Below are positions 8,526 to 14,548 of a DNA stretch of 15,925 bases, in pieces. Below the pieces are notes generated by a model. The model did not search any database and was not told the DNA's origin. It worked only from the letters and a program-made list of their open reading frames with translations. How positions within the stretch are numbered: position 1 is the first letter of the stretch; each line of letters begins with the position of its first letter. The DNA is from DASTSN01 sp035760665 (GTDB taxonomy: Bacteria; Bacteroidota; Bacteroidia; Chitinophagales; Chitinophagaceae): positions 1-15,925 of the forward strand of contig DASTSN010000044.1 in the NCBI GenBank assembly GCA_035760665.1, in the 5' to 3' direction. A program made the translations under genes and the position numbers.

Positions 8526-8963
8526 ATGAAAAGCATTGTATTGATTTTTGTCCTCCTTATTTCAATGGCCTCAAGATCACAGAATCTTGATACTGTATTG
8601 GTTCGTAACCTCCAGCTGCAGGCCCAGGATTGGGCATGGCTTGTAGGTGATGCGCCCATTTATGCAGATAGCAGTAGTGCCGCGAATTTCAGACGAATAA
8701 GAGATAAGGTACGGGCTGATAATCCCGCCTCATGGACAACAAATGTCACTGTAGATTCATTGGCGGGCAAAGTGGTCATGTATTTCTATCAAAAAACAAA
8801 GACGGCGAATGCAGGAGAGATCGCAGCCCGGTACACCGCTATTACAAGTGCCATTGCGGCTAAAACAAATCTTTCAAGTTTCATAACAGCCTTTGATGAT
8901 GCGTTAGCAGCCGATTATGTGCGAAGGCGGAATAATGGCCGGTACGTAATCATGGATAATTAA
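8526..8963 (+). CDS. Small exported protein, 145 aa, unknown function
   Basis: Family not named. Residues 1-19 (MKSIVLIFVLLISMASRSQ) are a signal peptide. The mature part is mainly helical: LQLQAQDWAWLVGDAP, a helix with FRRIRDKVRAD, then the segment TNVTVDSLAGKVVMYFYQK, and long alanine-rich helices near the C-terminus (EIAARYTAITSAIAAKTN, AFDDALAADYVRRR). It starts 2 nt after the preceding stop, in the same operon. The helical, alanine-rich character differs from the beta-rich neighbours and might suit a trimer-forming or chaperone-like accessory of the fibre. That is speculation. Confidence 0.75.
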   Translation: MKSIVLIFVLLISMASRSQNLDTVLVRNLQLQAQDWAWLVGDAPIYADSSSAANFRRIRDKVRADNPASWTTNVTVDSLAGKVVMYFYQKTKTANAGEIAARYTAITSAIAAKTNLSSFITAFDDALAADYVRRRNNGRYVIMDN

Positions 8964-8973
8964 ACCAAATTAT

Positions 8974-9981
8974 ATGAAAAAACTCTTACCAATCATTGCT
9001 GCATCCTTGCTATTTTCCTGCTCTCCGGATATAGGCCCGGACGAGGCGGCACAACAGGCTCTTACCGCGACAAATCAGAAAACCGCAAAAATCACGGCAG
9101 AAACGGCAGGTGTGGCGTTGCCTGATCTTTGCGTTATCAAATACGAAGTGGGGACATGGGATCTATCCCCGATCGGTGTTCTTCGTTACGGCATGAGCCT
9201 CGTACAGGAAACCGTAACTCCGAGGTGGGGCTATCAGTTTAACCTGCCGGTGGGCTCCTTGCAGTGGTACGGTAAATATGATTGTTATATCGCCAACAAG
9301 GGCAGCGCTCCATTTGTTATTGAAAAAGCAACAGGCCAAACGGTAACATTTGCCCGATCTACCTTTACTATTTACCCTTCCATGATTTCGCTGCAAGGCT
9401 ATGAGAACGGTAAAAAAGTCGACAGCGCAAAAAAGAAGGTATCATTTAGTTTTTCCGATGGTCCCAAACTCTTAACAGCCGGCCCGACGTCGTGGTTCGA
9501 TTCAAAATACATGTGGATCAGCGCAGGATATGCGGATGTTTATAACAATCCCTTCCCTGTGCCTGAGATAAACGGAAGACCGAAGCCAGGGCGGTACGTA
9601 TTGGCTATCACCATCAATGGTGATCACTACTGGCCGGAAAGCGATTACACCAACAATACAACCCTGATAGGATTCACTATCGACGAAGCTGGCGTGCTCA
9701 CAATGGATGAATCCAATATTGAGCTGAATAAACCTAAGCCCGTCGAGAACTTAACGGCAACGAAAACTTTAAAGGGAAGGGATAAGAACATCACACTGCA
9801 ATGGCAAAGCGAAGCCGATAAATTTTTGGTATACAAAGAAGGGGTACTGATCGGGCAGCCAACAACAAACTCGTTTTCCGACAATATCTATAAAGGTTTT
9901 AAGCAGGCCACCTATGAAGTAGCTGCCGTTAATAATATCGGCGAATCACCTAAAACAACTATTCAAGTATCCAAGTTTTAA
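8974..9981 (+). CDS. Predicted lipoprotein with CARDB-like and FN3-like domains, 335 aa
   Basis: The N-terminus MKKLLPIIAASLLFSC carries a lipobox (LFSC) with the lipidated cysteine at residue 16, followed by SPD. It is therefore probably a membrane- or surface-anchored lipoprotein. Residues about 50-240 resemble CARDB or lysyl-oxidase-like beta domains: the segment GRYVLAITINGDHYWPESDY followed by TNN (about 207-229) matches their 'G-Y-x-L...E-S-x-Y-x-N-N' signature. No copper ligands or catalytic set is evident, so an enzyme is not claimed. Residues about 255-335 look like a fibronectin type III domain (NLTATKTLKG at the start, then KFLVYKEGVLIG and a YEVAAVNNIGES strand). Such domains mediate adhesion. 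It lies 10 nt after the previous gene. A lipoprotein in a fibre operon is unusual for a phage. Confidence 0.72.
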   Translation: MKKLLPIIAASLLFSCSPDIGPDEAAQQALTATNQKTAKITAETAGVALPDLCVIKYEVGTWDLSPIGVLRYGMSLVQETVTPRWGYQFNLPVGSLQWYGKYDCYIANKGSAPFVIEKATGQTVTFARSTFTIYPSMISLQGYENGKKVDSAKKKVSFSFSDGPKLLTAGPTSWFDSKYMWISAGYADVYNNPFPVPEINGRPKPGRYVLAITINGDHYWPESDYTNNTTLIGFTIDEAGVLTMDESNIELNKPKPVENLTATKTLKGRDKNITLQWQSEADKFLVYKEGVLIGQPTTNSFSDNIYKGFKQATYEVAAVNNIGESPKTTIQVSKF

Positions 9982-9983
9982 AA

Positions 9984-11222
9984 ATGAAAGCAATTGCCAC
10001 CATCCTTATTTTTATTTCCACCCTTGCACATGCAAGATCTATCACCCTGCCCAAGGATGCTGCCGGTGGGGCTTACCGTCCCATGCTGGATATGAACGGT
10101 GTTGACACCATTGTTTTAAAGGGCAAGTATAAAAACGTGGAGCTGGCTTACTATGGTATTTGGGGGAGCCCTTCTAAAAAGATCGTCATAAAGTCTGATC
10201 CCATTGATTCTGCATCAATCAGCGGCTATGGCCCTTACTGCATGCTTATTAACGGTGAGTACTTTATCATCGACGGATTAAAATTCACTGGCTTTGACAC
10301 TGTATTTACCGCCACAGGCCTTGGGATTTTTGAAAGCTCCAATATTGAGGTAAGAAACTGCCTGTTCTACCAATTGCAGGCAGGCATTGTTCAAAATCCC
10401 ATTGCCAGCAGGGACATGGAGAATAATTATTTCCATGACCTTGTATTCGTCAATTTCCGGAACCCTGCAAATGGCGGGCGCACTGAATGCTTTTATTTAG
10501 GGAATACCAAGCAAACAAGCCCCGGCAAGTTCCGCAGGTGTCGGCTGGCAAACATATATATCTATGATGTTTCCGGAGACGGCATACAGCTGTGCCAGGG
10601 ATCCGATTTTGATTTGCGAAACATTACAATAATCAAATGGGGCCAGGCGCAACTAAAAGAGCAACGCTATGGCATATTGATCGGAAATGAAGCCAACGCC
10701 AATATTCAAGACGTATTATTTGATTCCGGCCGTGGCCAGGCTTTTCAATTCCTGGGCACAGGACGTAATTCTTTAAAAAGAGCAACCTTCAGGAATATTG
10801 ATCTCTCAGGATTGGTGAATGAAGATGTGGTTTACATACGAGCCCGATCGGGAGATTTTTTTATTGACTTTTCCCTAAGCACTTTTTTGAACTGTCGCAC
10901 CGATCGAAAGCTGATTTATAATGCCACTCCGGATAGCCTCACCTCCGGCAGCATCTTTTGCTCGAACATAGGTGTCGAACCGCCTCAAACCGTGTTAAAC
11001 AAAAAAGATATATGGGGCTGTATTTCCCTTCCCATTCCAGAAGCGCCAAAACCAAAGCCTGAAACCAGGCAGCGAAAGGACGTTACTATTTACAATAATA
11101 TATACCAGTTGATGGGAGAAAGAAAACAGGTTTATGTCGATGAGGTGATCCGGCAGCTGCAACCCCAAAGGATCTACATTCTCTTTTACGATAAAAAATT
11201 TCATTTAATCAATAAACCATAA
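9984..11222 (+). CDS. Exported right-handed parallel beta-helix protein (tailspike/pectate-lyase-like), 412 aa
   Basis: Residues 1-18 are a signal peptide (MKAIATILIFISTLAHAR). From about residue 35 to 330 the sequence has the short-rung pattern of parallel beta-helix proteins: KKIVIKSDPIDSASISGYG, YFIIDGLKFTGFDTVF, SNIEVRNCLFYQLQAGIV, DGIQLCQGSDFDLRNITI and NIQDVLFDSGRGQAFQFLG. These resemble pectate lyase/tailspike folds that bind or cleave polysaccharide. Catalytic residues cannot be assigned by eye. The C-terminus (about 365-412, IYNNIYQLMGERKQVYVDEV, then IYILFYDKKFHLINKP) weakly resembles a type 9 secretion sorting domain. It starts 2 nt after the lipoprotein stop. It probably acts on surface glycans, as a virion spike or as a secreted enzyme. 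Confidence 0.75.
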   Translation: MKAIATILIFISTLAHARSITLPKDAAGGAYRPMLDMNGVDTIVLKGKYKNVELAYYGIWGSPSKKIVIKSDPIDSASISGYGPYCMLINGEYFIIDGLKFTGFDTVFTATGLGIFESSNIEVRNCLFYQLQAGIVQNPIASRDMENNYFHDLVFVNFRNPANGGRTECFYLGNTKQTSPGKFRRCRLANIYIYDVSGDGIQLCQGSDFDLRNITIIKWGQAQLKEQRYGILIGNEANANIQDVLFDSGRGQAFQFLGTGRNSLKRATFRNIDLSGLVNEDVVYIRARSGDFFIDFSLSTFLNCRTDRKLIYNATPDSLTSGSIFCSNIGVEPPQTVLNKKDIWGCISLPIPEAPKPKPETRQRKDVTIYNNIYQLMGERKQVYVDEVIRQLQPQRIYILFYDKKFHLINKP

Positions 11223-11225
11223 TAC

Positions 11226-11483
11226 ATGAAAAAGACAATCGCAGTTTTGGCAGTTGCCGCAACATTGGTGGCATTCACTTCGGAAAAGTTTTTTACCCTG
11301 AAGTTCAATGAAGCAGACTTGAATAAGCATTACAACAAGCTGGAAATGACAAAAAAAATAGTTAACGAGAGTAACCTTCCTCATCAACAGGTAGTGTTTA
11401 TCGTAAGCTCCATTGACAGCCTGCAGATGGAAATCGTACAACAGGTGCAGGTGCAATTAAAAGACACAACAAAGAAAAAATAG
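11226..11483 (+). CDS. Small exported or membrane-anchored protein, 85 aa
   Basis: No family recognised. The N-terminus MKKTIAVLAVAATLVAFTS is hydrophobic (about 5-17) and serves as a signal peptide or single anchor. The remainder (FFTLKFNEADLNKHYNKLEM onward) is a charged, helix-forming domain ending in a lysine-rich tail. It is the last gene before a new late-type promoter, whose 17-bp element overlaps this stop codon (11481-11483). It therefore closes the fibre part of the block, although read-through into the lysis genes is likely because no terminator separates them. Small proteins of this type often sit between tail and lysis genes in Bacteroidota phages; its role is not visible. Confidence 0.65.
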   Translation: MKKTIAVLAVAATLVAFTSEKFFTLKFNEADLNKHYNKLEMTKKIVNESNLPHQQVVFIVSSIDSLQMEIVQQVQVQLKDTTKKK

Positions 11484-11520
11484 CAGTCCTTTCAACCGCC
11501 GTCCGGGCAAACTACTTTCG
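11481..11520 (+). promoter_or_regulatory. Late-type promoter copy 2 (diverged element) before the lysis cassette
   Basis: The element at 11481-11497 keeps the core GTCCTTTCA of the 17-bp consensus and ends AACC. Exactly 15 bp later comes TACTTTCG (11513-11520), one mismatch from TAnnTTTG. The spacing is the same as in the three perfect copies. The gene at 11551 starts about 25 nt after the predicted transcription start. Confidence 0.55.
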
Positions 11521-11550
11521 GTCAAAACAAATTATAACCCATCATTCGTG

Positions 11551-11790
11551 ATGAAAACCAATGTTCAAGCCATGCCCGAAAATGTAAAAGAAAGAGTGGT
11601 CGCATTCATCTGCGGCGATGTGTCCGTTATGGGCTTCACCTTTTTAAAGATACCTGACGAAATGATGCATTTGGGCTGGAAGATTACCGCTACTCTTATT
11701 ATAGGTCTCGCCGGCGGAGTAGCGGGTGTGGCTGGAAAGGATCTATATGCTTTTGCAAAAAGACTTGTCACCAAAAAAAATAAATCATGA
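11551..11790 (+). CDS. Small membrane protein of the lysis cassette, 79 aa (holin-like or holin partner)
   Basis: Begins MKTNVQAMPENVKERVVAF; the ATG at 11551 is preferred to the adjacent GTG at 11548. A moderately hydrophobic stretch (about 16-34) is followed by one clear membrane segment rich in small residues (about 44-66: WKITATLIIGLAGGVAGVAG). The tail is short and strongly basic (KRLVTKKNKS). This is the size and shape of a class II/III holin or an anti-holin. Its stop overlaps the next ATG by 4 nt (ATGA at 11787-11790), which implies translational coupling to the second membrane protein. It is the first gene behind late-type promoter copy 2. Holin function is inferred from context; sequence alone cannot prove it. 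Confidence 0.68.
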   Translation: MKTNVQAMPENVKERVVAFICGDVSVMGFTFLKIPDEMMHLGWKITATLIIGLAGGVAGVAGKDLYAFAKRLVTKKNKS

Positions 11791-12131
11791 AAGAGTTTAT
11801 CCTTAAAAACAAGGTTCTGGTTTCAGCGATCGTATCGGCGCTGATCCTGACATTACAGCAGGCTTTATCGTCCGGCAGTATCGACTGGAAAGCGATCGGT
11901 TTTGCCTGTCTCATTGCCATCATCGGCGTAATTGCCAACCAATGGAAAGGCGGCGGCGTGACCGTGTTGGGGATCCTGGGAACGCTGGCAGGGGTGTTTC
12001 ACACCATATGGACAACCGGAAGCTTTACCTGGAACGAGTTCATATTATCTGCGATCGTTGCCATTTTAATGGCCGTCAGCCAGTCGTTACAACCTGCGCC
12101 ACAACAGCAACCCAATCAATTTTATCATTAA
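11787..12131 (+). CDS. Putative holin, 114 aa, four hydrophobic segments
   Basis: Integral membrane protein with hydrophobic stretches at about 10-27, 34-50, 58-75 and 84-99, and a hydrophilic proline/glutamine-rich tail (PAPQQQPNQFYH). The starting ATG overlaps the stop of the 11551 gene. Downstream lie a spanin-like gene and an endolysin gene. A small multi-pass protein at this spot is most likely the holin that opens the inner membrane and releases or activates the endolysin, which itself has no signal peptide. The number of membrane passes could be three or four, since the segment at 34-50 is weaker. Holins are too diverse to assign by sequence; the call rests on topology and order. Confidence 0.7.
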   Translation: MKEFILKNKVLVSAIVSALILTLQQALSSGSIDWKAIGFACLIAIIGVIANQWKGGGVTVLGILGTLAGVFHTIWTTGSFTWNEFILSAIVAILMAVSQSLQPAPQQQPNQFYH

Positions 12132-12150
12132 CGTACTTAGAATAACTATC

Positions 12151-12750
12151 GTGCGACCTGCCATCCTCCTCCTAATCATTATCCTCACCGGCTGCCTTAC
12201 CCCAAAAAAGGTGGCCCGGTGGAATAATGAGCACCCCGAGGAAGAAGCGGCCAACTGCGCAGCCAAATATCCCTGCCAGCCGGGAGATACCACCATTATT
12301 TCCACAGTTGATTCCACAGGCTACCTACAAAGTATACAAGATTTGGAGTCAAGTGTCCTTTGGCTTAACCAGGTCAACGATTCATTACTGGACGTAATCG
12401 CAAAAGACACCGCAAAACACCAGGATAGCGGTTGCACCAAATATGCCCCGGTGATAAAAAAACAGGCGCAGGAGATTGCATCTCTTAAGTACCAGTTGCG
12501 AAATATCCCACCTATAGTCATAACCGACTCTGTATATGTTCCTTACATTGACAGCGCTCCTCTTACCGCTCTTCGCCTGGCATTGGACAAAGAACAGGCA
12601 GGAAGACAGAAGGCTGAAAAAGAACTCATGACCAAACAAGGGCAGGCTAATACCAGGCTTTGGATGTTCATTGCATCTGCGGTACTCAACCTGCTGCTTA
12701 TTATATTGTTATTCCGAAAGAAGTCCAGCACCCTAAATAAAATTCTATGA
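12151..12750 (+). CDS. Unimolecular-spanin-like lipoprotein, 199 aa
   Basis: GTG start at 12151. The N-terminus MRPAILLLIIILTGC is a lipoprotein signal with lipobox LTGC and the modified cysteine at residue 15. The C-terminus has a membrane segment (about 171-188, LWMFIASAVLNLLLIILLF) followed by a basic cytoplasmic tail (RKKSSTLNKIL). Between them lie about 150 periplasmic residues, including helix-rich runs such as ALRLALDKEQAGRQKAEKEL (about 143-162). An outer-membrane lipid anchor plus a C-terminal inner-membrane anchor on one chain is the defining layout of u-spanins such as phage T1 gp11, which fuse inner and outer membranes in the last step of lysis. It is longer than T1 gp11. Position between holin and endolysin genes supports the call. 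The last 4 nt overlap the endolysin start. Confidence 0.7.
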   Translation: MRPAILLLIIILTGCLTPKKVARWNNEHPEEEAANCAAKYPCQPGDTTIISTVDSTGYLQSIQDLESSVLWLNQVNDSLLDVIAKDTAKHQDSGCTKYAPVIKKQAQEIASLKYQLRNIPPIVITDSVYVPYIDSAPLTALRLALDKEQAGRQKAEKELMTKQGQANTRLWMFIASAVLNLLLIILLFRKKSSTLNKIL

Positions 12751-13448
12751 TCACGCCGCCCATCAAAAAAAAAATACAGGATGTGATTTCAGTTTTTGAA
12801 ACATCATCCGTAAAACCTAGGTACGATATATTGGTCACCCTGCATGATGGGCCGGGTAAATGCCTCCAGATCACCTACGGCAAGCACCAAACGACAGAAT
12901 ATGGCAACCTGAAGGCACTGATTAAAATGTATTGCGACAGCTATGGCCGCTACGCCTCTGACCTTCGAAGCTACCTGGCTTATATTGGCAGGCCTGATAC
13001 ACCGCTGGCAAAAAATGAAAGCTTTAAACACTTGTTAAAGCTGGCAGGTACCGATTATACTATGCATGAAGTCCAGGATAAGTTCTTTGATCAATATTAT
13101 TGGGATCCCGCCTTTAAGTTTTTTCAGCAAAACAACTTTTCGTTGCCCCTTTCTATGCTGGTGATCTATGACAGCTACGTTCATTCCGGAGGAATACTTG
13201 ATTTTCTACGCAGAAGATTCGGAGAAAGGACTCCCATCAATAGCGGCAATGAAAGGCGGTGGATTAAGGCTTACACTTCCGTAAGAGATAAATGGCTGGA
13301 GAATCATACAAACGAAATTTTACCTCCCACAGATTATAGGACAGATTGCCTTCTGGAAGCAATTGACACGAACAATTGGGAATTACAGCACCCAGTTATT
13401 TGCAAATTCAATTCGTTCAAACAAAAGGATTGGGTAACGATACGATAA
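12747..13448 (+). CDS. Putative endolysin, GH46/chitosanase-like, 233 aa
   Basis: Soluble enzyme-like protein without signal peptide. The N-terminal pattern (FETSS around E18, then YDILVTLHDGPGKCLQITYG around D34) matches the layout of GH46 chitosanases, where a glutamate is followed about 16-18 residues later by an aspartate in a DGxG motif. A later segment, LPLSMLVIYDSYVHSGGILD (about 135-154), resembles their conserved 'A-x-x-x-x-I-Y-D-x-Y-V-H-G' helix. The fold is lysozyme-like. As the last gene of the lysis cassette, its substrate is probably peptidoglycan rather than chitosan. The ATG overlaps the spanin gene stop (12747-12750). A strong terminator follows at 13500. Lacking a signal peptide, it would need the holin for access to the wall. 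Function by family is likely; exact bond cleaved is unknown. Confidence 0.65.
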   Translation: MITPPIKKKIQDVISVFETSSVKPRYDILVTLHDGPGKCLQITYGKHQTTEYGNLKALIKMYCDSYGRYASDLRSYLAYIGRPDTPLAKNESFKHLLKLAGTDYTMHEVQDKFFDQYYWDPAFKFFQQNNFSLPLSMLVIYDSYVHSGGILDFLRRRFGERTPINSGNERRWIKAYTSVRDKWLENHTNEILPPTDYRTDCLLEAIDTNNWELQHPVICKFNSFKQKDWVTIR

Positions 13449-13499
13449 AAGTCTATCCCTGAAAGCCTGTTTTTTCATGTGTATGGATTTTAAGCAGCG

Positions 13500-13529
13500 G
13501 CCTGGAGTTTCTACTCCGGGCTTTTTTTT
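13500..13529 (+). terminator. Rho-independent terminator of the structural/lysis block
   Basis: GCCTGGAGT (13500-13508), TTCT loop, ACTCCGGGC (13513-13521): nine pairs with one G-U, followed by eight T. It lies 52 bp after the endolysin stop and is the first strong terminator after 3031, so one transcript of about 10.4 kb is possible. Confidence 0.9.
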
Positions 13530-13714
13530 ATGCCTTTGACTAATTGATTAAATGTGGTTTTCAGTTCAAATTCTATTCGCGTTGATAACCGAAATATATT
13601 TACAATACTAATGAAGTAAAAGTTGTCAACTTAGATTAAATGATAAAGCAAATAATTGGCAAGTGAAAAAAGATCAATGCCTTTGTGGGCGTGGATAAAA
13701 AAGATTTTTTTATA

Positions 13715-13762
13715 TGAAAAAAACGTCAAATATAGTACAGGCTTGACGTAGCATTTTTTTCA
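13715..13762. repeat. Inverted repeat with A/T-run flanks, possible bidirectional terminator
   Basis: ACGTCAA (13723-13729) pairs with TTGACGT (13743-13749) around 13 nt. It is flanked on the left by seven A and on the right, after AGCA, by seven T, with matching TGA/TCA ends. This is the shape of a weak bidirectional terminator. Confidence 0.45.
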
Positions 13763-13770
13763 CGCGGTTT

Positions 13771-13788
13771 TATACACAGTTGTGTATA
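13771..13788. promoter_or_regulatory. 18-bp palindrome, operator-like
   Basis: TATACACAGTTGTGTATA has perfect 8-bp arms around a central GT. Such tight, short-spaced palindromes are typical binding sites for dimeric regulators. No clear promoter box is directly attached, so the regulated gene is unknown. Confidence 0.5.
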
Positions 13789-13855
13789 TCTCTGGCTTCA
13801 TATTTTGGGCGGACAGCAATACTTTAGCGCAAGTCACTAAGTTCTTTGAAGGAAT

Positions 13856-13881
13856 AAGCCCCAGTTGGGGAACTGAGGCTT
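13856..13881. repeat. Hairpin in the gene-poor region
   Basis: AAGCCCCAGTT (13856-13866) and AACTGAGGCTT (13871-13881) pair over 11 positions with one mismatch around a GGGG loop. On the minus strand the mismatch becomes a G-U pair, suggesting a minus-strand RNA. No strong T run follows on either strand. Confidence 0.4.
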
Positions 13882-14067
13882 TAAGAAATTCGCTGGATAA
13901 CAGAAGCGACAAAACTACCACACAATATTACACTCCTGCTCTGTTATTCACGAATTTCGTTTTTCCACACGTTGTTAATTATGCAATTCACAGTTGCAGC
14001 AAACACTCTGGGAACACCGATTTCTAGGCCTTTTGCGGGTTTTACTGACCACTCACGTAGTTTTACG

Positions 14068-14098
14068 TTTGTCAGGATTCAAACTGCGCCTATATTTG
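14068..14098 (+). promoter_or_regulatory. Canonical Bacteroidota promoter for a small RNA or leader
   Basis: TTTG (14068-14071), a 19-bp spacer, then TATATTTG (14091-14098): a full match to the TTTG-N19-TAnnTTTG consensus, the best in the window. Transcription should start near 14103-14105. Confidence 0.75.
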
Positions 14099-14103
14099 CG
14101 GTG

Positions 14104-14280
14104 TAAATCACAATGATACCGAGACGGGTAAGGTTATCAAACACACCTTCTTGGTTTAATCTTAGTAATCCCAGTTGTTGCCACAGCTGGGATTTTTGTT
14201 TTATAAACTCGTTGGCTTTTAGCCAACAGGAAATACCCCTGCCTGATCGTAAACTGGGGTAATCAAATGGTATCATTGTG
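14104..14280 (+). ncRNA. Candidate structured RNA / regulatory leader with internal terminator
   Basis: The transcript from the promoter at 14068 would start near 14104. It has an early short form of about 95 nt ending at the terminator at 14167-14199. If transcription continues, CACAATGATACC (14109-14120) can pair perfectly over 12 bp with GGTATCATTGTG (14269-14280). That pairing encloses four smaller hairpins: AAGGT/ACCTT (14130-14149), the terminator stem, GTTGGCT/AGCCAAC (14211-14227) and TACCCC/GGGGTA (14234-14261). The right arm ends in the GTG start of the zinc-ribbon gene, so the 5' end of the RNA could sequester that start. It matches no riboswitch I know. A 49-codon open frame (14113-14262) spans the hairpins and does not look like protein. 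Confidence 0.45.
14167..14199 (+). terminator. Intrinsic terminator about 70 nt after the 14068 promoter
   Basis: AATCCCAGTTG (14167-14177) pairs with CAGCTGGGATT (14184-14194) over 11 positions including one G-U, loop TTGCCA, followed by TTTTGTTTT on the plus strand. It closes a small RNA or attenuates transcription into the 14278 gene. Confidence 0.75.
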
Positions 14281-14424
14281 AACACTACTATTTGTAAAAA
14301 GTGCGGCCGTACTTGTTCCTTGATTTTTAGGTGGAGTTACATCCACCCGGAGACTGGGGAGAAGATACGCGCTTGGTCCAGACCGTTCCCAATTCCGGTC
14401 TGTGATTGCACAGGAAAGCATTAA
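14278..14424 (+). CDS. Zinc-ribbon-like microprotein, 48 aa
   Basis: Short gene with GTG start. The protein begins MNTTICKKCGRTCS (first residue coded by GTG) and ends VCDCTGKH. Cysteines at positions 6, 9 and 13, then 42 and 44, give two metal-binding knuckles (CxxCxxxC and CxC) separated by about 28 residues (IFRWSYIHPETGEKIRAW region). This is the pattern of a small zinc ribbon. Such proteins often bind nucleic acid or modify a host protein during phage growth; the target is unknown. An in-frame TAA at 14260 limits the start to GTG or a nearby rarer codon. The start codon is the end of a 12-bp inverted repeat (14269-14280), so translation may be controlled by RNA pairing. Hairpins and a terminator follow directly. 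Confidence 0.6.
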   Translation: MNTTICKKCGRTCSLIFRWSYIHPETGEKIRAWSRPFPIPVCDCTGKH

Positions 14425-14467
14425 GGTAATATCTATTACCGAAGTGGAGTAAGGTGTGGCAACACCT
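14425..14467 (+). repeat. Two small hairpins between the zinc-ribbon stop and its terminator
   Basis: GGTAAT/ATTACC (14425-14440, loop ATCT) and AGGTGT/ACACCT (14452-14467, loop GGCA) are both perfect 6-bp stems. The first begins one base past the stop codon's last bases. Together with the terminator they make the 3' untranslated part highly structured, which could protect a short mRNA from decay. Confidence 0.5.
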
Positions 14468-14474
14468 GAAACCG

Positions 14475-14517
14475 GGGAGGAATAACACTGGATTGCGACG
14501 GTGCCTCCCTTTTTTTA
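14475..14517 (+). terminator. Two-part terminator after the zinc-ribbon gene
   Basis: Outer stem GGGAGG (14475-14480) with CCTCCC (14504-14509); inner stem CACTG (14486-14490) with CGGTG (14499-14503). Eight T's follow (14510-14516 with neighbours). It also separates this unit from the convergent minus-strand gene at 14549. Confidence 0.75.
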
Positions 14518-14548
14518 TTTGTTTATGACTTCCCCACCATATAATAGT

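Larger units (their letters stand above)
13530..14067. other. Gene-poor region with palindromes, no convincing gene
   Basis: No reading frame here looks like a gene in either strand. It holds an AT-rich palindrome, an ACGTCAA/TTGACGT inverted repeat next to a T run, an 18-bp palindrome (13771-13788) and an AAGCC hairpin (13856-13881). An 81-codon open frame at 13782-14027 starts inside the palindrome with GTG and reads like non-coding sequence. The region may be a control region or the remains of lost genes. Confidence 0.5.

Noticed and set aside
3839..11222. Diversity-generating retroelement acting on the fibre or beta-helix genes
   Set aside because: No reverse transcriptase gene and no template/variable repeat pair were seen in the window.
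13782..14027. 81-codon plus-strand open frame
   Set aside because: Starts with GTG inside an 18-bp palindrome, crosses a hairpin, has no promoter or neighbour context and does not resemble a folded protein.
14113..14262. 49-codon plus-strand frame from ATG 14113
   Set aside because: Runs through an intrinsic terminator and two further hairpins; the sequence does not look like a protein.
14079..14285. 68-codon minus-strand open frame
   Set aside because: Lies antisense to the promoter, terminator and structured RNA region; composition is explained by the hairpins.
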